A stretch of DNA of 64,000 bases from Pseudomonadales bacterium (GCA_019634925.1 JAHCAL010000003.1:496001-560000), one strand, 5' to 3'; positions 32,832 through 42,923 are shown, numbered from the stretch's first letter. The notes: generated by a model not told the origin, from the sequence alone. Numbers and translations: made by a program.

Positions 32832-34688
32832 TCACGAGCCGAACAGCCGATCGGCGTCGCCGACCACCGTACGCGTGTCGCCGTTGCGGCGCGTGAAGCC
32901 GCGGCGGTCGAAGTATTCCAGCAGTTCGATGGCGAGGTTGCGCCCGATGCCGGTGGCGTCGCGGTAGGCGTTGGCGGTGAAAGGGCCCGTCGCGCCGAGT
33001 GCGGCGGCCACCTGCGCGAGTCTGCGCACCGCATCCGGCAGGTAGGCGCGCTTGTCGCCGACCAGCACGATCGCGCCCTTGGCGACCAGCGGCCGGAGTG
33101 CCTTCTGCAGGGTGACGAGTGGTATTCGCAGCGTCCGGCCGGCGTCGCCGAGGCTCATGGGCTGCGGCTGGTCGAGCAGCGGGCGCAGGCGTTCGAGGAG
33201 TGCCTGCTCGTCCTTCGAGAGCACCACCGCGTGGCTTGGCGGGCGGTAACGTCCGGCCCGCTGTGCGAGCCTGCCGGTGGCGACGAGTTCGCGCAGCAGT
33301 TCGCCGCGGAAGCGCACCGGCACGGCGCTTCCGAACGCATTCTCCTGCAGGCCGTCGAGCGCTGGATCGGCCGCGTGGCGCGCCTGGCATTCCTCGAGCA
33401 GTGCCTTGGTCCATTCGGTCCACGCGGCGTCGCGCACGAGCCACTCGCCGCGCTGCGTCGCAGGCAGGCTCGCGCAGAGCTTCAGCAGATCGGTCTGCGC
33501 CAGGTCCCAGATTCGGCGAAAGTCCTCGAGCAGCACGGCGTCCTGGTCGAGCAGTGCGGCCAGGCTCGTGGCCGGGTCGGTGGCGGTCAGCGCACGGATG
33601 GCGGCGACGCGTGTCGGTGCGAACCGGCGGCGCGGTCGCGTGCGGTTGTCGATCACGCGCCCACCGCCGAGCGTACGGTCGAGCCCCTGGTCGCGGATCA
33701 CGATCCGGTCGCCGTGCTTGGCGAACAGGGGGTCTGCGCAGTCGAGGTCCGCGAGCCGGGTGCCGGTGCCGGTGCGTTCGAGCAGGGCGAGGCGTGCGGT
33801 GGTGTGTGAGCTGGCATGGTAGACGTGCACGGGCAGCCACGGCCGGATGGCGCGCGGGAAGTCGTCGAGCACGCTGAGTTCCAGCACGAGGTGGTGGTGT
33901 CCGGCATCCTGATGCGCCGAGACCCAGTCGCCGCGCGCCGGCGCCACCGCGTCGAGGCCGGTCACGTTGAGCGCGGCCCGGTCGCCCGCGTGTGCGGTTT
34001 CGCCCGGTAGATTCTGTACGCGCAGGCTGCGTACCCGCCCGCGAACGCCGGACGGGAAATGGAAGAGCTCGTCGTCGACCCGGATGCTGCCGGCGTGCAC
34101 CGTGCCGGTGACGACGAGCCCGGTACCCTTGAGCAGGAATGCGCGGTCGATCGCCATCCGGAACGGCCGCGCGGCGCGCGTGACCGCGTACTCGTCCGCG
34201 GCGCCGAGCAGGGCGCGGCGCAATTCGGCAAGCCCCGCGTCCTCGCGGCCGCTGGTCTCGATGATCGTGGCTCCGGCCAGGAACGTGCCCGCGAGCAGGG
34301 CTTCGACCTCGCGGCGGGCGGCGGCGCGGCGCGGTGCGTCGACCCGATCGCACTTGGTGAGCACCACGAGCCCGCGTCGGACCCCGATCAGCGAGAGGAT
34401 CTGCAGGTGTTCGTGGCTCTGCGGCATCGGGCCGTCGTCCGCCGCGATCACCAGCATCGCGAACTGATGGGCGGCGACGCCGGCCACCATGTTGTGGATG
34501 AAGCGGTGGTGGCCCGGCACGTCCACGAAGCCGAGTGTGCGTGGGCCCTCGGTCAGGTAGGCAAAGCCGAGGTCGATGGTGAGGCCGCGCCGGCGTTCCT
34601 CGGCGAGCCGGTCGGTGTCGGTGCCGGTGAGCAGGCGCACGAGGGTCGTCTTGCCGTGGTCGACGTGGCCGGCGAGCGTGACGATCAT
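32832..34688 (-). CDS. selB: Selenocysteine-specific elongation factor SelB
   Basis: A 618-residue GTPase that brings Sec-tRNA-Sec to UGA codons next to a SECIS hairpin. The N-terminal G domain has GHVDHGKTTLVRLLTG at residues 7-22, DVPGHHRFIHNMV and TKCDRVD. Domains 2 and 3 follow (LLKGTGLVVTGTVHAGSIRV). The C-terminal winged helices that bind SECIS RNA are in residues 380-618 (LSLGDAGRTLRIPLVTLQKA, LAIELLEYFDRRGFTRRNGD). ATG 34688-34686 overlaps the selA stop by four bases. Confidence 0.95.
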   Translation of the reverse strand: MIVTLAGHVDHGKTTLVRLLTGTDTDRLAEERRRGLTIDLGFAYLTEGPRTLGFVDVPGHHRFIHNMVAGVAAHQFAMLVIAADDGPMPQSHEHLQILSLIGVRRGLVVLTKCDRVDAPRRAAARREVEALLAGTFLAGATIIETSGREDAGLAELRRALLGAADEYAVTRAARPFRMAIDRAFLLKGTGLVVTGTVHAGSIRVDDELFHFPSGVRGRVRSLRVQNLPGETAHAGDRAALNVTGLDAVAPARGDWVSAHQDAGHHHLVLELSVLDDFPRAIRPWLPVHVYHASSHTTARLALLERTGTGTRLADLDCADPLFAKHGDRIVIRDQGLDRTLGGGRVIDNRTRPRRRFAPTRVAAIRALTATDPATSLAALLDQDAVLLEDFRRIWDLAQTDLLKLCASLPATQRGEWLVRDAAWTEWTKALLEECQARHAADPALDGLQENAFGSAVPVRFRGELLRELVATGRLAQRAGRYRPPSHAVVLSKDEQALLERLRPLLDQPQPMSLGDAGRTLRIPLVTLQKALRPLVAKGAIVLVGDKRAYLPDAVRRLAQVAAALGATGPFTANAYRDATGIGRNLAIELLEYFDRRGFTRRNGDTRTVVGDADRLFGS

Positions 34689-36073
34689 GGGGCGGGGTCG
34701 AGCGCTTCGAGCGCGGCGAGCAGGTCGTCCAGCGGCTCAGCGCCGCGCAGGTCGAGCAGGACGGTGCCCTGGTTCAGGCGGCCGATCACCGGGATCGGCA
34801 GCCGGCGCAGCGCATCGACCAGTTCGCGGAGTGCCCGGTCCTCCGGGTGCGTGATCGCGACCGCCATGCTCGGCAGTGTTTCCTCGGGCAGCGAGCCGCT
34901 GCCCATCTCCGCCCGGCTCGACCGTACGTCGATCGTGTAGCGATCGGGCAGGCGTTCGCGCAGGCGGCGCGCCACCGGGTCACCGCGCGCATGCAGCGCC
35001 GCTTCGTCCTGCTGCAGCCAGCGCAGCATGGGCAGTTCGTGCTCGAGCACGTCGGGCCGTTCGTATAGCCCGAGCAGGTGGTCGAGCAGCGCGAGCGTGA
35101 CCTTGTCGGCGCGCAGGGCGCGTTTCATCGGATTCTCGGCGCACGCGCGTACCAGGTCCGCCCGCCCGACGATCAGACCGGCCTGTACGGCGCCGAGCAG
35201 CTTGTCGCCGCTGAAGATGACCAGGTCCGCGCCCTGGTCGAGCAGTTCGCGCGGGGTCGGCTCGTGCGGCAGGCCGAAGCGCGCGAAGTCGAGCAGCGCG
35301 CCGCTGCCGAGGTCGACACATAAAGGCAGCGCGTGCGTGGCGGCGAGGTCGGCGAGGTCGCGCACGCCCGGGGCGGCGGTGAAGCCGCTGATGCGGTAGT
35401 TGCTCGGGTGCACCTTGAGCAGCAGGGCGGTGTCCGCGTCGATGGCATTCGAATAGTCCGCGAGCCGCGTGCGGTTGGTCGCGCCGACCTCGAGGAGCCG
35501 GCAGCCGGCCCGGGTCATGATCTCGGGCAGCCGGAAGCTGCCGCCGATCTCGATCAGTTCGCCCCGCGAGACGGGCACGGTCCGGCCGAGCGCGAAGGTA
35601 TTGAGCACGAGCATGAGCGCGGCGGCGCAGTTGTTGACCACGGTGGCGGCCGGCGCACCGGTAAGCCGGCGCAGGCGCGCGGCGACCGGGGCCTCGCGAT
35701 CGCCGCGCGCGCCGGTGGCGAGGTCGAACTCCAGGTTCATCGCCCCGGTGACGAGCGGGCGGATCGCGTCGAGGGCGCTTTCCGGCAGCGGCGCCCGGCC
35801 GAGGTTCGTGTGCAGCAGCGTGCCGGTCAGGTTGAAGACGCGCCGGTACCCGGCCGGATCGAGTCGCGCCGCGACCGCGCGCGCGTAGGCCCCGGGATCG
35901 GCGCACCAGGGGGGCGGTGAGCGGCTTTCGCGCCAGCGGGCCTGCAGATCACGCAGCGCTTCCTTGACCGCCTCCGGTCCGTGCCGGTCGACCACGGCAG
36001 CGAGCGCCGGATCGTTCAGCAGGCTGTCGACGCCCGGAAGGGTGCGCAGTCGGGCGATGGACGGGTCGGGCAT
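34685..36073 (-). CDS. selA: L-seryl-tRNA(Sec) selenium transferase SelA
   Basis: A 462-residue PLP enzyme that converts Ser-tRNA-Sec to Sec-tRNA-Sec using selenophosphate. The Schiff-base lysine is Lys291 in FSGDKLLGAVQAG. Other landmarks are NLTGTLLHTNLGRAPL at residues 81-96, VVNNCAAALMLVLNT and HPSNYRISGF. ATG 36073-36071 gives the normal start MPDPSIARLRTLPGVDSLL; an upstream ATG at 36145 adds an unlikely tail. It is first in the selA-selB-selC operon, with the divergent control region upstream. Confidence 0.95.
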   Translation of the reverse strand: MPDPSIARLRTLPGVDSLLNDPALAAVVDRHGPEAVKEALRDLQARWRESRSPPPWCADPGAYARAVAARLDPAGYRRVFNLTGTLLHTNLGRAPLPESALDAIRPLVTGAMNLEFDLATGARGDREAPVAARLRRLTGAPAATVVNNCAAALMLVLNTFALGRTVPVSRGELIEIGGSFRLPEIMTRAGCRLLEVGATNRTRLADYSNAIDADTALLLKVHPSNYRISGFTAAPGVRDLADLAATHALPLCVDLGSGALLDFARFGLPHEPTPRELLDQGADLVIFSGDKLLGAVQAGLIVGRADLVRACAENPMKRALRADKVTLALLDHLLGLYERPDVLEHELPMLRWLQQDEAALHARGDPVARRLRERLPDRYTIDVRSSRAEMGSGSLPEETLPSMAVAITHPEDRALRELVDALRRLPIPVIGRLNQGTVLLDLRGAEPLDDLLAALEALDPAP

Positions 36074-36219
36074 GGAGCGGGGCGCCAGTTGGAGGCCGAC
36101 TAACGTACTGCATGGCAGCGCAGAGCGGCAACCGGCAGCCGGCACGCCTCGGATTGGCTCGGCAGCCCGGCCGATGACCGCCCAGGCTATATCCGAAGGA
36201 TCTAACCGCAGCCCCTGTT

Positions 36220-36236
36220 AAGAGCAAATTGTTCTT
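36220..36236. promoter_or_regulatory. 17-bp near-palindrome
   Basis: AAGAGCAAATTGTTCTT is an inverted repeat with one mismatched pair around a central A. It overlaps the possible selA -35 and abuts the possible -35 of the divergent promoter, so a bound protein could affect both. Ownership is unknown. Confidence 0.45.
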
Positions 36237-36263
36237 GTGCAATATCGATTAAATCGATTAGAT
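36235..36263 (+). promoter_or_regulatory. Candidate sigma-70 promoter for BldC-like-receiver and rpoS
   Basis: TTGTGC and TTAGAT are 17 bases apart on the plus strand. The first two 9-bp repeats lie in the spacer and -10, so binding there would be expected to repress or remodel this promoter. The match to consensus is moderate. Confidence 0.4.
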
Positions 36264-36312
36264 TTCCTTCCCAAGAATCGATCAAATCGATTCAAGCGAT
36301 TAAAACGATTCG
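36244..36312 (+). repeat. Array of six 9-bp direct repeats (consensus ATCGATTAA)
   Basis: Units are ATCGATTAA (36244), ATCGATTAG (36253), then a 15-base gap, ATCGATCAA (36277), ATCGATTCA (36286), AGCGATTAA (36295) and AACGATTCG (36304). Repetition at exactly nine bases is clear in both blocks. The array lies 84 bases upstream of the BldC-like-receiver gene. Direct repeats at this spacing fit binding by a head-to-tail HTH oligomer; the link to the adjacent protein is inference. Confidence 0.85.
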
Positions 36313-36396
36313 ACAGGCCACATTAGAAATCCACGTCAGAAACAAGGATGAATGGGCGCGGGGAATGAATGCCGGACCCGCCCGGAACAAAGGCTG

Positions 36397-36987
<591 letters not shown>

Positions 36988-36993
36988 GCCAGG

Positions 36994-37962
36994 ATGGACG
37001 TGAATCTGGAACTTCAGGAAGAAGACGCACTGGTCGAGTGGCTCGAAGTCGCTGACGTCGACGTCGCCGATGACGAGGCGGACGAGGCCGACGATGCGAT
37101 CGAAGTGCTGCCGCAATCCAAGGCCGCGCGCGACAGCAGCGACCCGACGGATCTGTACCTCGCCGAGATCGGCCGCTACCAGCTGCTCACGGCGGACGAG
37201 GAGAAGGCGCTCGCGCGCAAGGTCCGCAAGGGCGACATGCGGGCGCGGGCGCGCATGGTCGAGAGCAACCTCCGGCTGGTGGTGAAGATCTCGCGACGCT
37301 ATCTGAATCGCGGGCTGCCGCTGCTCGACCTGATCGAGGAAGGCAATCTCGGGCTCATCCGCGCTGTCGAGAAATTCGACCCGGAACGCGGCTTCCGCTT
37401 CTCGACCTACGCGACCTGGTGGATCCGCCAGTCGATCGAGCGTGGACTCATGAACCAGGTCAAGACCATCCGCCTGCCGATCCACATCGCGAAGGAGCTG
37501 AACGGCATCCTGCGCGCACGGCGCGAGCTGGATCAGAAGCTCGATCGCGAACCGCAGGCCGAGGACATCGCGGCAGCGCTCGGCAAGCCCGTGGCACGGG
37601 TGCGGGAGCTGCTGCAACTGTCCGACGACGTGAGCTGCACCGAGATTTCCATGCTGAAGCCGGTGCGCGGCGAGTGGGATACCTTCGAGGACACCGACCT
37701 CAAGGATCCCTGGGAGATGCTGCAGGATTCACAGGCGAGCCGACACATCCAGGGCTGGCTCGACCGGCTGCCGGAAAAGTCGCTCGAGGTCATCGTGCGG
37801 CGTTTCGGACTGCGCGGACACGAGGTCATGACGCTGGAGGAAGCGGGCCGCGAGATCGGGCTCACCCGCGAACGCGTGCGCCAGATCCAGATCGAAGCCC
37901 TGGCGGAACTCAGGAACCTCCTGGTCGGCGAGGGCTTCGGGCGCGACGCGATGCTGGGCTGA
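36994..37962 (+). CDS. rpoS: RNA polymerase sigma factor RpoS
   Basis: A 322-residue sigma-70 family factor of RpoS size. An acidic N-terminal tail of about 45 residues leads to region 1.2 ([20 protein letters not shown]), region 2 ([60 protein letters not shown]), region 3 and region 4 ([20 protein letters not shown]). RpoS directs the general stress and stationary-phase response. Gammaproteobacterial rpoS is usually preceded by nlpD; here it follows the BldC-like-receiver gene instead. Confidence 0.9.
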   Translation: MDVNLELQEEDALVEWLEVADVDVADDEADEADDAIEVLPQSKAARDSSDPTDLYLAEIGRYQLLTADEEKALARKVRKGDMRARARMVESNLRLVVKISRRYLNRGLPLLDLIEEGNLGLIRAVEKFDPERGFRFSTYATWWIRQSIERGLMNQVKTIRLPIHIAKELNGILRARRELDQKLDREPQAEDIAAALGKPVARVRELLQLSDDVSCTEISMLKPVRGEWDTFEDTDLKDPWEMLQDSQASRHIQGWLDRLPEKSLEVIVRRFGLRGHEVMTLEEAGREIGLTRERVRQIQIEALAELRNLLVGEGFGRDAMLG

Positions 37963-37974
37963 GGGCACGCGTCG

Positions 37975-38001
37975 GCCAGGCGCGCCACTGAGGCGCGCGA
38001 G
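37975..38001. repeat. GC-rich palindromic repeat between rpoS and gltA
   Basis: GCCAGGCGCGCCACTGAGGC followed by GCGCGAG lies between two convergent genes. It shares the GCCAGGCGCGCC core with the 7705-7776 pair and the copy at 23814. It may act as a bidirectional hairpin at the ends of both transcripts, though no T-run is present. Confidence 0.55.
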
Positions 38002-38022
38002 GGCCGGGCGGGCGTCGGACGG

Positions 38023-39315
38023 TCAGCGCCGGTCGACGGGCACGAAGTCGCGGCGCGGCGGACCGAGATACAGCTGACGCGGACGGCCGATCTTGTACGG
38101 CCCGCTGATCATCTCGTTCCAGTGCGCGATCCAGCCCGGCGTGCGGCCCGTCGCGAAGATCACCGTGAACAGTTCGGTCGGAATGCCGATCGCCTTCAGG
38201 ATGATGCCCGAGTAGAAGTCGACGTTCGGGTACAGACGCTTTTCCACGAAATAATCGTCCTCGAGCGCGATTTTCTCGAGGCGCTGCGCGATCCGCAGGA
38301 TCGGATCGTCTTCGGTGCCGAGCTGGCCGAGCACTTCCCGGCAGGTCTCCTGCATCACCTTCGCGCGCGGGTCGTAATTCTTGTAGACCCGGTGCCCGAA
38401 TCCCATGATCCGGAACGGGTCGTCCTTGTCCTTGGCGCGCTTGATGAACTTGTCGATGTGCCGTTCATCGCCTATCTCATTGAGCATGGTGAGCACGGCT
38501 TCGTTGGCGCCGCCGTGTGCGGGTCCCCAGAGTGCGGCGATGCCGGCGGCGATGCAGGCGAACGGATTCGCGCCGGTCGAGCCGGCCATGCGCACCGTCG
38601 ACGTCGACGCGTTCTGCTCGTGGTCCGCGTGCAGCAGGAAGATCCGGTCCATGGCGCGCGCGATCACCGGGTTCGGCTCGTAGTTCTCGCACGGCGTGCC
38701 GAACATCATGTAGAGGAAGTTTGCCGCGTAGTCGAGGTCGTTGCGCGGGTACATGAACGGCTGGCCGATCGAGTACTTGTAGCTCATCGCCGCGAGGGTC
38801 GGCATCTTCGCGATCAACCGGTGCGCGGTGATGCGCCGGTGCTGTTCGTTCGTGATGTCGAGCGAGTCGTGATAGAAGGCCGAGAGGGCGCCGGTGACGC
38901 CGCACATCACCGCCATCGGATGCGCGTCGCGGCGGAATCCGCGGAACAGGTGCACCAGCTGTTCGTGCACCATGGTGTGGCGCTTGATGGTGTCGACGAA
39001 CGTGGTCTTGGCCGCGGCACTCGGCAACTCGCCGTTCAGCAACAGGTAGCAGAGTTCCAGGTAGTCGGACTGTTCCGCGAGCTGTTCGATCGGATACCCG
39101 CGGTGCAGGAGCACGCCCTGGTCGCCGTCGATGTAGGTGATGGCGGAATCGCAGGAAGCGGTCGAGACGAATCCGGGATCGTAGGTGAAGTAGCCGTTTG
39201 CGGTGAGCTTGCCGACGTCGATCACGGCGGGGCCAATGGTGCCATCGCGCACCGGCAAGTCGATCGTCTTGCCGTCGATGGAAAGCTGGGCAGTTCTGCC
39301 CCCCGTATCGGCCAT
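38023..39315 (-). CDS. gltA: Citrate synthase
   Basis: A 430-residue type II citrate synthase, which condenses acetyl-CoA and oxaloacetate at the head of the TCA cycle. Active-site residues lie in [34 protein letters not shown] (catalytic His) and [15 protein letters not shown] (catalytic Asp). The N-terminal beta domain ([17 protein letters not shown]) is typical of the Gram-negative NADH-sensitive type. GGGAGG precedes ATG 39315. It is convergent with rpoS; the other TCA genes read away from it beyond hrpB. Confidence 0.97.
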   Translation of the reverse strand: MADTGGRTAQLSIDGKTIDLPVRDGTIGPAVIDVGKLTANGYFTYDPGFVSTASCDSAITYIDGDQGVLLHRGYPIEQLAEQSDYLELCYLLLNGELPSAAAKTTFVDTIKRHTMVHEQLVHLFRGFRRDAHPMAVMCGVTGALSAFYHDSLDITNEQHRRITAHRLIAKMPTLAAMSYKYSIGQPFMYPRNDLDYAANFLYMMFGTPCENYEPNPVIARAMDRIFLLHADHEQNASTSTVRMAGSTGANPFACIAAGIAALWGPAHGGANEAVLTMLNEIGDERHIDKFIKRAKDKDDPFRIMGFGHRVYKNYDPRAKVMQETCREVLGQLGTEDDPILRIAQRLEKIALEDDYFVEKRLYPNVDFYSGIILKAIGIPTELFTVIFATGRTPGWIAHWNEMISGPYKIGRPRQLYLGPPRRDFVPVDRR

Positions 39316-39422
39316 GCGTCCTCCCGTAAGAATTCAGTGTCCCGGCCACGCCGGGCCGGATCGGGGCAGTCGGCCGGTCCGGGTGCTGGTGTGGTGTTGG
39401 TATGCTGGTATAGAGCGGCGAG

Positions 39423-39449
39423 ACTATAAACGGCCGCAAGGGTTGTCAA
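39423..39449 (-). promoter_or_regulatory. Candidate gltA promoter
   Basis: On the minus strand a perfect -35 TTGACA (39449-39444) is followed after 15 bases by TATAGT (39428-39423). The spacer is two bases short of ideal. Transcription would start near 39416 with a leader of about 100 bases before gltA. Confidence 0.5.
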
Positions 39450-39476
39450 TTCGGGACTGTCCGCGCGCGTCGGACG

Positions 39477-41936
39477 TCACGATCGACGCCGGCGCGGATC
39501 GGTGCGTGCAGTCGCCGGGGCACTGGTCGGGTCGTCCGGCCAGGGATGCTTCGGATAACGCCCGCGCAGATCCTTGCGGACCTCGAAATAGGCGCTCGCC
39601 CAGAAGCTCGCGAGGTCGCGGGTGACCTGCACCGGGCGGCGCGCCGGCGACAGGAGGTGGACGACCACGGGTACGCGCCCGTCGACCACCGCCGGTGTCT
39701 TCCGCTGGCCGAACAGTTCCTGCAGCTTGACGGCGAGAACGGGCTCGTCGGCGGAATAGTCGATCCTGATGCGCGAGCCGCTCGGCACGGCGAGGTGGGT
39801 CGGCGCGAGCGTGTCGAGCCGGTGGCGCAGTGGCTGGTCGAGGCTCGCGAGCAGCCATTCGCCGAGCGGTTGCCCGGCGAGTTCGCCGAGTCGGGTGATA
39901 CCGGTGAGATACGGTTCGAGCCAGGTCTCGAGTGTGGTCATCAGCCAGGCATCGTCGGCGGGCGGCCACGGCGCGCCGAGTGTGCGATGCAGGAGCCGCA
40001 GCCGGCCGAGCAGCTGCCGGTCAGCGTCGGACCAGGGCAATTCGCCGCGCCGCCGGATCGCGTCCAGCAGTGCCCGAGCCGCCGCGCCTGGCGGCAGCGT
40101 CGCGAGCGGGCGCCGCTCGAGCACCAGCTCGCCCAGGGCACGGAACTCTTCACCTACCATTCGCCCGCGGTCTTCGTCCCACTCGATGCGGGTCTGCCAC
40201 TGCCGCGTCGCGGGCAGCGCGCGTTCGAGCTCCGCGGTGTCGATGGCGGCTGCGTGGAAGATCCGGGCGCCCTGCGCCTGGCCGTCCAGTTCGATGGCGA
40301 CCAGCCAGGGGGCGTGGGCGAGCGGCACGTGCTCCGGCAGCCACGCCTGTCCGCCGGTCGCGAGTTTGAAGCGCCCGGTTCCGACCTGGCGGGCCACGCG
40401 GTCGGGAAAGGCGTGCGCGAGCAGGCGTGGCAGGGCGAGCAGGTTGTCCGGCTCGGGCGCGCAACCGGTGCGCGCCGCCCACAGCCGCGCCGCGCGCCAC
40501 CAGCGTCCGGCAGCGCCCGGACCGGCATGCCTGGGGCGGTGCGCGATGACCTGGGCGAGGTCGGATTCGTCTCCGGGCGGCGCTTCTTCCAGCCATGCGA
40601 CGATCCAGCAGGCGAGCGGCAGAGCATCCAGCGCTGCGGCGTGTTCCAGCAGGGTGGCCAGGCGTGGCTGGGTCGGCCAGCGTGCGCAGCGCCGGCCGAA
40701 CGTCGTGAGCCGGTGGGTCCCGTCCAGTATGCCGAGCGTGGCGAGCAGCTGCCGGCCGCTCGCGAGCGCGGCGGCAGGCGGCGGTGTCACCCAGTCGAGG
40801 CTGCCGGGATCGGTGAGTCCCCAGCGGGCCAGTTCGAACGCGAGGCCGGCGAGATCGGTCTGCAGGATCTCGGGTTCGGCGTGGGCGGCGAGCGGTTGCT
40901 CGGCGCTCCACAACCGGTAGCAGTGCCCGGCCGCGTCGCGGCCCGCTCGCCCGCGCCGCTGGTCGGCGCTGGCCCGGTTCACGCGACGGGTTTCGAGCCG
41001 CACGAGCCCCGAGCGCGGCTGGAAGGTCGGCGCCCGCTCGAGACCCGCGTCGATCACCACGGTGACGCCGGGCACGGTCAGGCTCGACTCCGCGATTGCG
41101 GTCGCGAGGATTACGCGGCGCGGGCCGCCGGGTGCGGCGCGCACGACCCGCTGCTGTTCGGCGAGGCCGAGCTGACCGTGCAGCGCGAGTACTTCGATCT
41201 CCGCCGGCAGTTGCGCTGCGAGCAGGCGCGCGAGCCGGCGGATCTCGGCGATGCCGGGCAGGAAGACCAGGATGTGGCCGTCGTGTACGGCAAGCGCTTC
41301 GCGCACCACTGCGGCACGGTGGGCGTCGGTGTCCGCGCGTGGGTCGGGTGGTCGATGGTGGGTCGCGACCGGCCACTGGCGACCGCCGCTCGCGATTACC
41401 GGTGCGTCGCTGCCGAGCACACGCTGCAGGGCAGCGAGGTCGAGCGTGGCCGACATCACCAGGAGTTTCAGATCGGGTCGCAGCCCGGCCTGCGCGTCGA
41501 GTGCGAGCGCGAGTCCGAGGTCGGCATCGAGGCTGCGCTCGTGGAACTCGTCGAAGATGATGCCGGCGACGCCCTCGAGCGCCGGGTCGTCCTGCAGCAT
41601 GCGTGTCAGGATGCCCTGGGTGAGCACCTCGAGGCGGGTCGCGGCGCTCACCCGCTGCTCGCCGCGCACCCGATAGCCGACGGTCGCGCCGACCGGTTCG
41701 CTCAGCTGCTCCGCCATCCACGTGGCCGCGAGCCGGGCGGCGACTCGTCGGGGTTCGAGCATCAGCCAGCGGCCGTCGCCGGGTGGCGTTCGGTCGAGCA
41801 GTGCGAGTGGTGCGCGGGTCGTCTTGCCGGCGCCGGGTTCTGCGACTAGCAGGCAGCGGCGGTGCCGCTCGAGCGCGGCGCCGAGCGCGTCGAGGACGGC
41901 GTCGATGGGCAGGGCGGGGCGGGCGCGTGAGGGCAT
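39477..41936 (-). CDS. hrpB: ATP-dependent helicase HrpB
   Basis: A 819-residue DEAH-box helicase. Walker A is AEPGAGKTTRAPLALL, motif II is FDEFHERSLDADLGLAL (DEFH as expected for HrpB), motif III is MSATLD and motif VI is QRRGRAGRDAAGHCYRL. The C-terminal HrpB domain continues to the end (YPKHPWPDDP). HrpB is a non-essential helicase, likely acting on RNA or R-loops. ATG 41936 gives the family length; the frame is open further upstream without family sequence. Confidence 0.95.
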   Translation of the reverse strand: MPSRARPALPIDAVLDALGAALERHRRCLLVAEPGAGKTTRAPLALLDRTPPGDGRWLMLEPRRVAARLAATWMAEQLSEPVGATVGYRVRGEQRVSAATRLEVLTQGILTRMLQDDPALEGVAGIIFDEFHERSLDADLGLALALDAQAGLRPDLKLLVMSATLDLAALQRVLGSDAPVIASGGRQWPVATHHRPPDPRADTDAHRAAVVREALAVHDGHILVFLPGIAEIRRLARLLAAQLPAEIEVLALHGQLGLAEQQRVVRAAPGGPRRVILATAIAESSLTVPGVTVVIDAGLERAPTFQPRSGLVRLETRRVNRASADQRRGRAGRDAAGHCYRLWSAEQPLAAHAEPEILQTDLAGLAFELARWGLTDPGSLDWVTPPPAAALASGRQLLATLGILDGTHRLTTFGRRCARWPTQPRLATLLEHAAALDALPLACWIVAWLEEAPPGDESDLAQVIAHRPRHAGPGAAGRWWRAARLWAARTGCAPEPDNLLALPRLLAHAFPDRVARQVGTGRFKLATGGQAWLPEHVPLAHAPWLVAIELDGQAQGARIFHAAAIDTAELERALPATRQWQTRIEWDEDRGRMVGEEFRALGELVLERRPLATLPPGAAARALLDAIRRRGELPWSDADRQLLGRLRLLHRTLGAPWPPADDAWLMTTLETWLEPYLTGITRLGELAGQPLGEWLLASLDQPLRHRLDTLAPTHLAVPSGSRIRIDYSADEPVLAVKLQELFGQRKTPAVVDGRVPVVVHLLSPARRPVQVTRDLASFWASAYFEVRKDLRGRYPKHPWPDDPTSAPATARTDPRRRRS

Positions 41937-42175
41937 GGTTGAACGATGCGAACCGGCGTGGACGGCGCTGCGGACCTTATCATGCCGGACCATGTCATGC
42001 CGGACCATGCCCGTGTGCCCGCGGCCCGTTCCGCCCGGAAGGTACGCTGGCCAATCTTGGCAATCCGCAAGTGGCGCGACTACAATGGCGCCCGCTCGAA
42101 CGGCCCCCCGCCAGGCCCGCGGATCCCCTCCCGCAGACCCCCGATCCAAATCGACAGACGGATGATGCAAGGGAC
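41937..42175. promoter_or_regulatory. Divergent region hrpB / sdhC with 15-bp tandem repeat
   Basis: This 239-base region holds the sdh promoter (listed separately) and two tandem copies of CATGCCGGACCATG, at 41981-41994 and 41996-42009, with a 15-base period. The repeats lie 48 bases upstream of the sdh -35, so they could be a regulator's paired sites. No small gene is supported. Confidence 0.5.
42057..42086 (+). promoter_or_regulatory. Sigma-70-type promoter for the sdh-suc operon
   Basis: TTGGCA (42057-42062) and TACAAT (42081-42086) are 18 bases apart. Transcription would begin near 42093, about 83 bases before sdhC. Confidence 0.6.
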
Positions 42176-42550
42176 ATGAAGACCGAACGCCCTGTGAATT
42201 TAGCGCTGACGAAATTCAGCTTCCCGATCATGGCCATCGCCTCGATCACGCACCGCATTACCGGTGTGCTGCTGTTCGTGGCGATCGCGTACCTGCTGTG
42301 GCTCCTCGCGCTGGCGCTCGGTTCGCCGGCCGGCTTCGCACAGGCGGCAGAACTGCTCGAAGCACCGCTGCCGAAACTCGTACTGCTCGGCGTGCTCGCC
42401 GCATTGCTGTTCCACATCCTCGCCGGCGTCAAGCACCTGGTGATGGACTTCCACCACTGGGACACGATCGCGGCGGGGCGGCTCGCTTCGCAGGGCGTGT
42501 TCGTGCTCACGGTGATCGGCACCGTCGTCGCAGGAGCCTGGTTATGGTAA
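42176..42550 (+). CDS. sdhC: Succinate dehydrogenase cytochrome b556 subunit
   Basis: A 124-residue membrane anchor of complex II with three helices. [20 protein letters not shown], then SITHRITGV (quinone-side Ser and Arg) and [12 protein letters not shown] (His as haem ligand) are the SdhC pattern. With SdhD it binds haem b and ubiquinone. ATG 42176 follows AAGGGA closely. The stop overlaps sdhD by seven bases. First gene of the TCA supra-operon. Confidence 0.95.
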   Translation: MKTERPVNLALTKFSFPIMAIASITHRITGVLLFVAIAYLLWLLALALGSPAGFAQAAELLEAPLPKLVLLGVLAALLFHILAGVKHLVMDFHHWDTIAAGRLASQGVFVLTVIGTVVAGAWLW

Positions 42551-42921
42551 GCAAGGTCACCAACGTCACCAGCCTGACCCGCAGCGGGCTTTCGGATTTC
42601 GTCATCCAGCGCGTCTCGGCGGTGCTCATGGCGGTCTACACGCTGTGCGTGCTCGGCTTCTTCGTCGCCAACCCGGACATGACCCACGCGCGGCTGGTGG
42701 GCTACTTCGGCTCCACGCCCATGGTCCTGTTCAGCACATTGACGGTGCTCGCGACCGCGGCGCATGCGTGGATCGGCATGTGGACGGTCGGCACCGACTA
42801 CATCCGCCCGCACTATTTCGGCCGCCACCATACCGCGTTCCGGCTCACTTACCAGGCGGGCTGCCTGGGCCTGCTGTTCGTCTACGTTGCCTGGGCGCTG
42901 CAACTGTTCTGGAGCCTCTGA
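42544..42921 (+). CDS. sdhD: Succinate dehydrogenase hydrophobic membrane anchor
   Basis: A 125-residue three-helix anchor. [20 protein letters not shown] contains the conserved Arg; [18 protein letters not shown] supplies the haem-ligand His and quinone-site Asp-Tyr. It completes the membrane part of complex II. ATG 42544 overlaps sdhC, and sdhA starts two bases after the stop. Confidence 0.95.
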   Translation: MVSKVTNVTSLTRSGLSDFVIQRVSAVLMAVYTLCVLGFFVANPDMTHARLVGYFGSTPMVLFSTLTVLATAAHAWIGMWTVGTDYIRPHYFGRHHTAFRLTYQAGCLGLLFVYVAWALQLFWSL

Positions 42922-42923
42922 CC

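Larger units (their letters stand above)
36074..36396. promoter_or_regulatory. Divergent control region, selA / BldC-like-receiver gene
   Basis: This 323-base region is AT-rich from 36220 to 36345, unlike its surroundings. It contains a 17-bp near-palindrome (36220-36236), six 9-bp direct repeats (36244-36312), a possible plus-strand promoter (TTGTGC 36235-36240, 17 bases, TTAGAT 36258-36263) and a weaker minus-strand one for selA (TTGCTC at 36227-36222, 16 bases, TTAGAT at 36205-36200). The remaining part, 36074-36199, shows nothing. Confidence 0.55.

Noticed and set aside
36244..36312. Plasmid-type replication origin (iterons) or chromosomal oriC
   Set aside because: There is no replication initiator gene, no DnaA-box consensus and no gidA/dnaA/rpmH context. 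The repeats sit in a promoter region beside an HTH gene, so an operator array is more likely.
39546..41849. Open frame of 767 codons on the plus strand opposite hrpB
   Set aside because: It lies wholly inside hrpB on the other strand. Its translation is Arg/Glu/Gly-rich with no recognisable domain.
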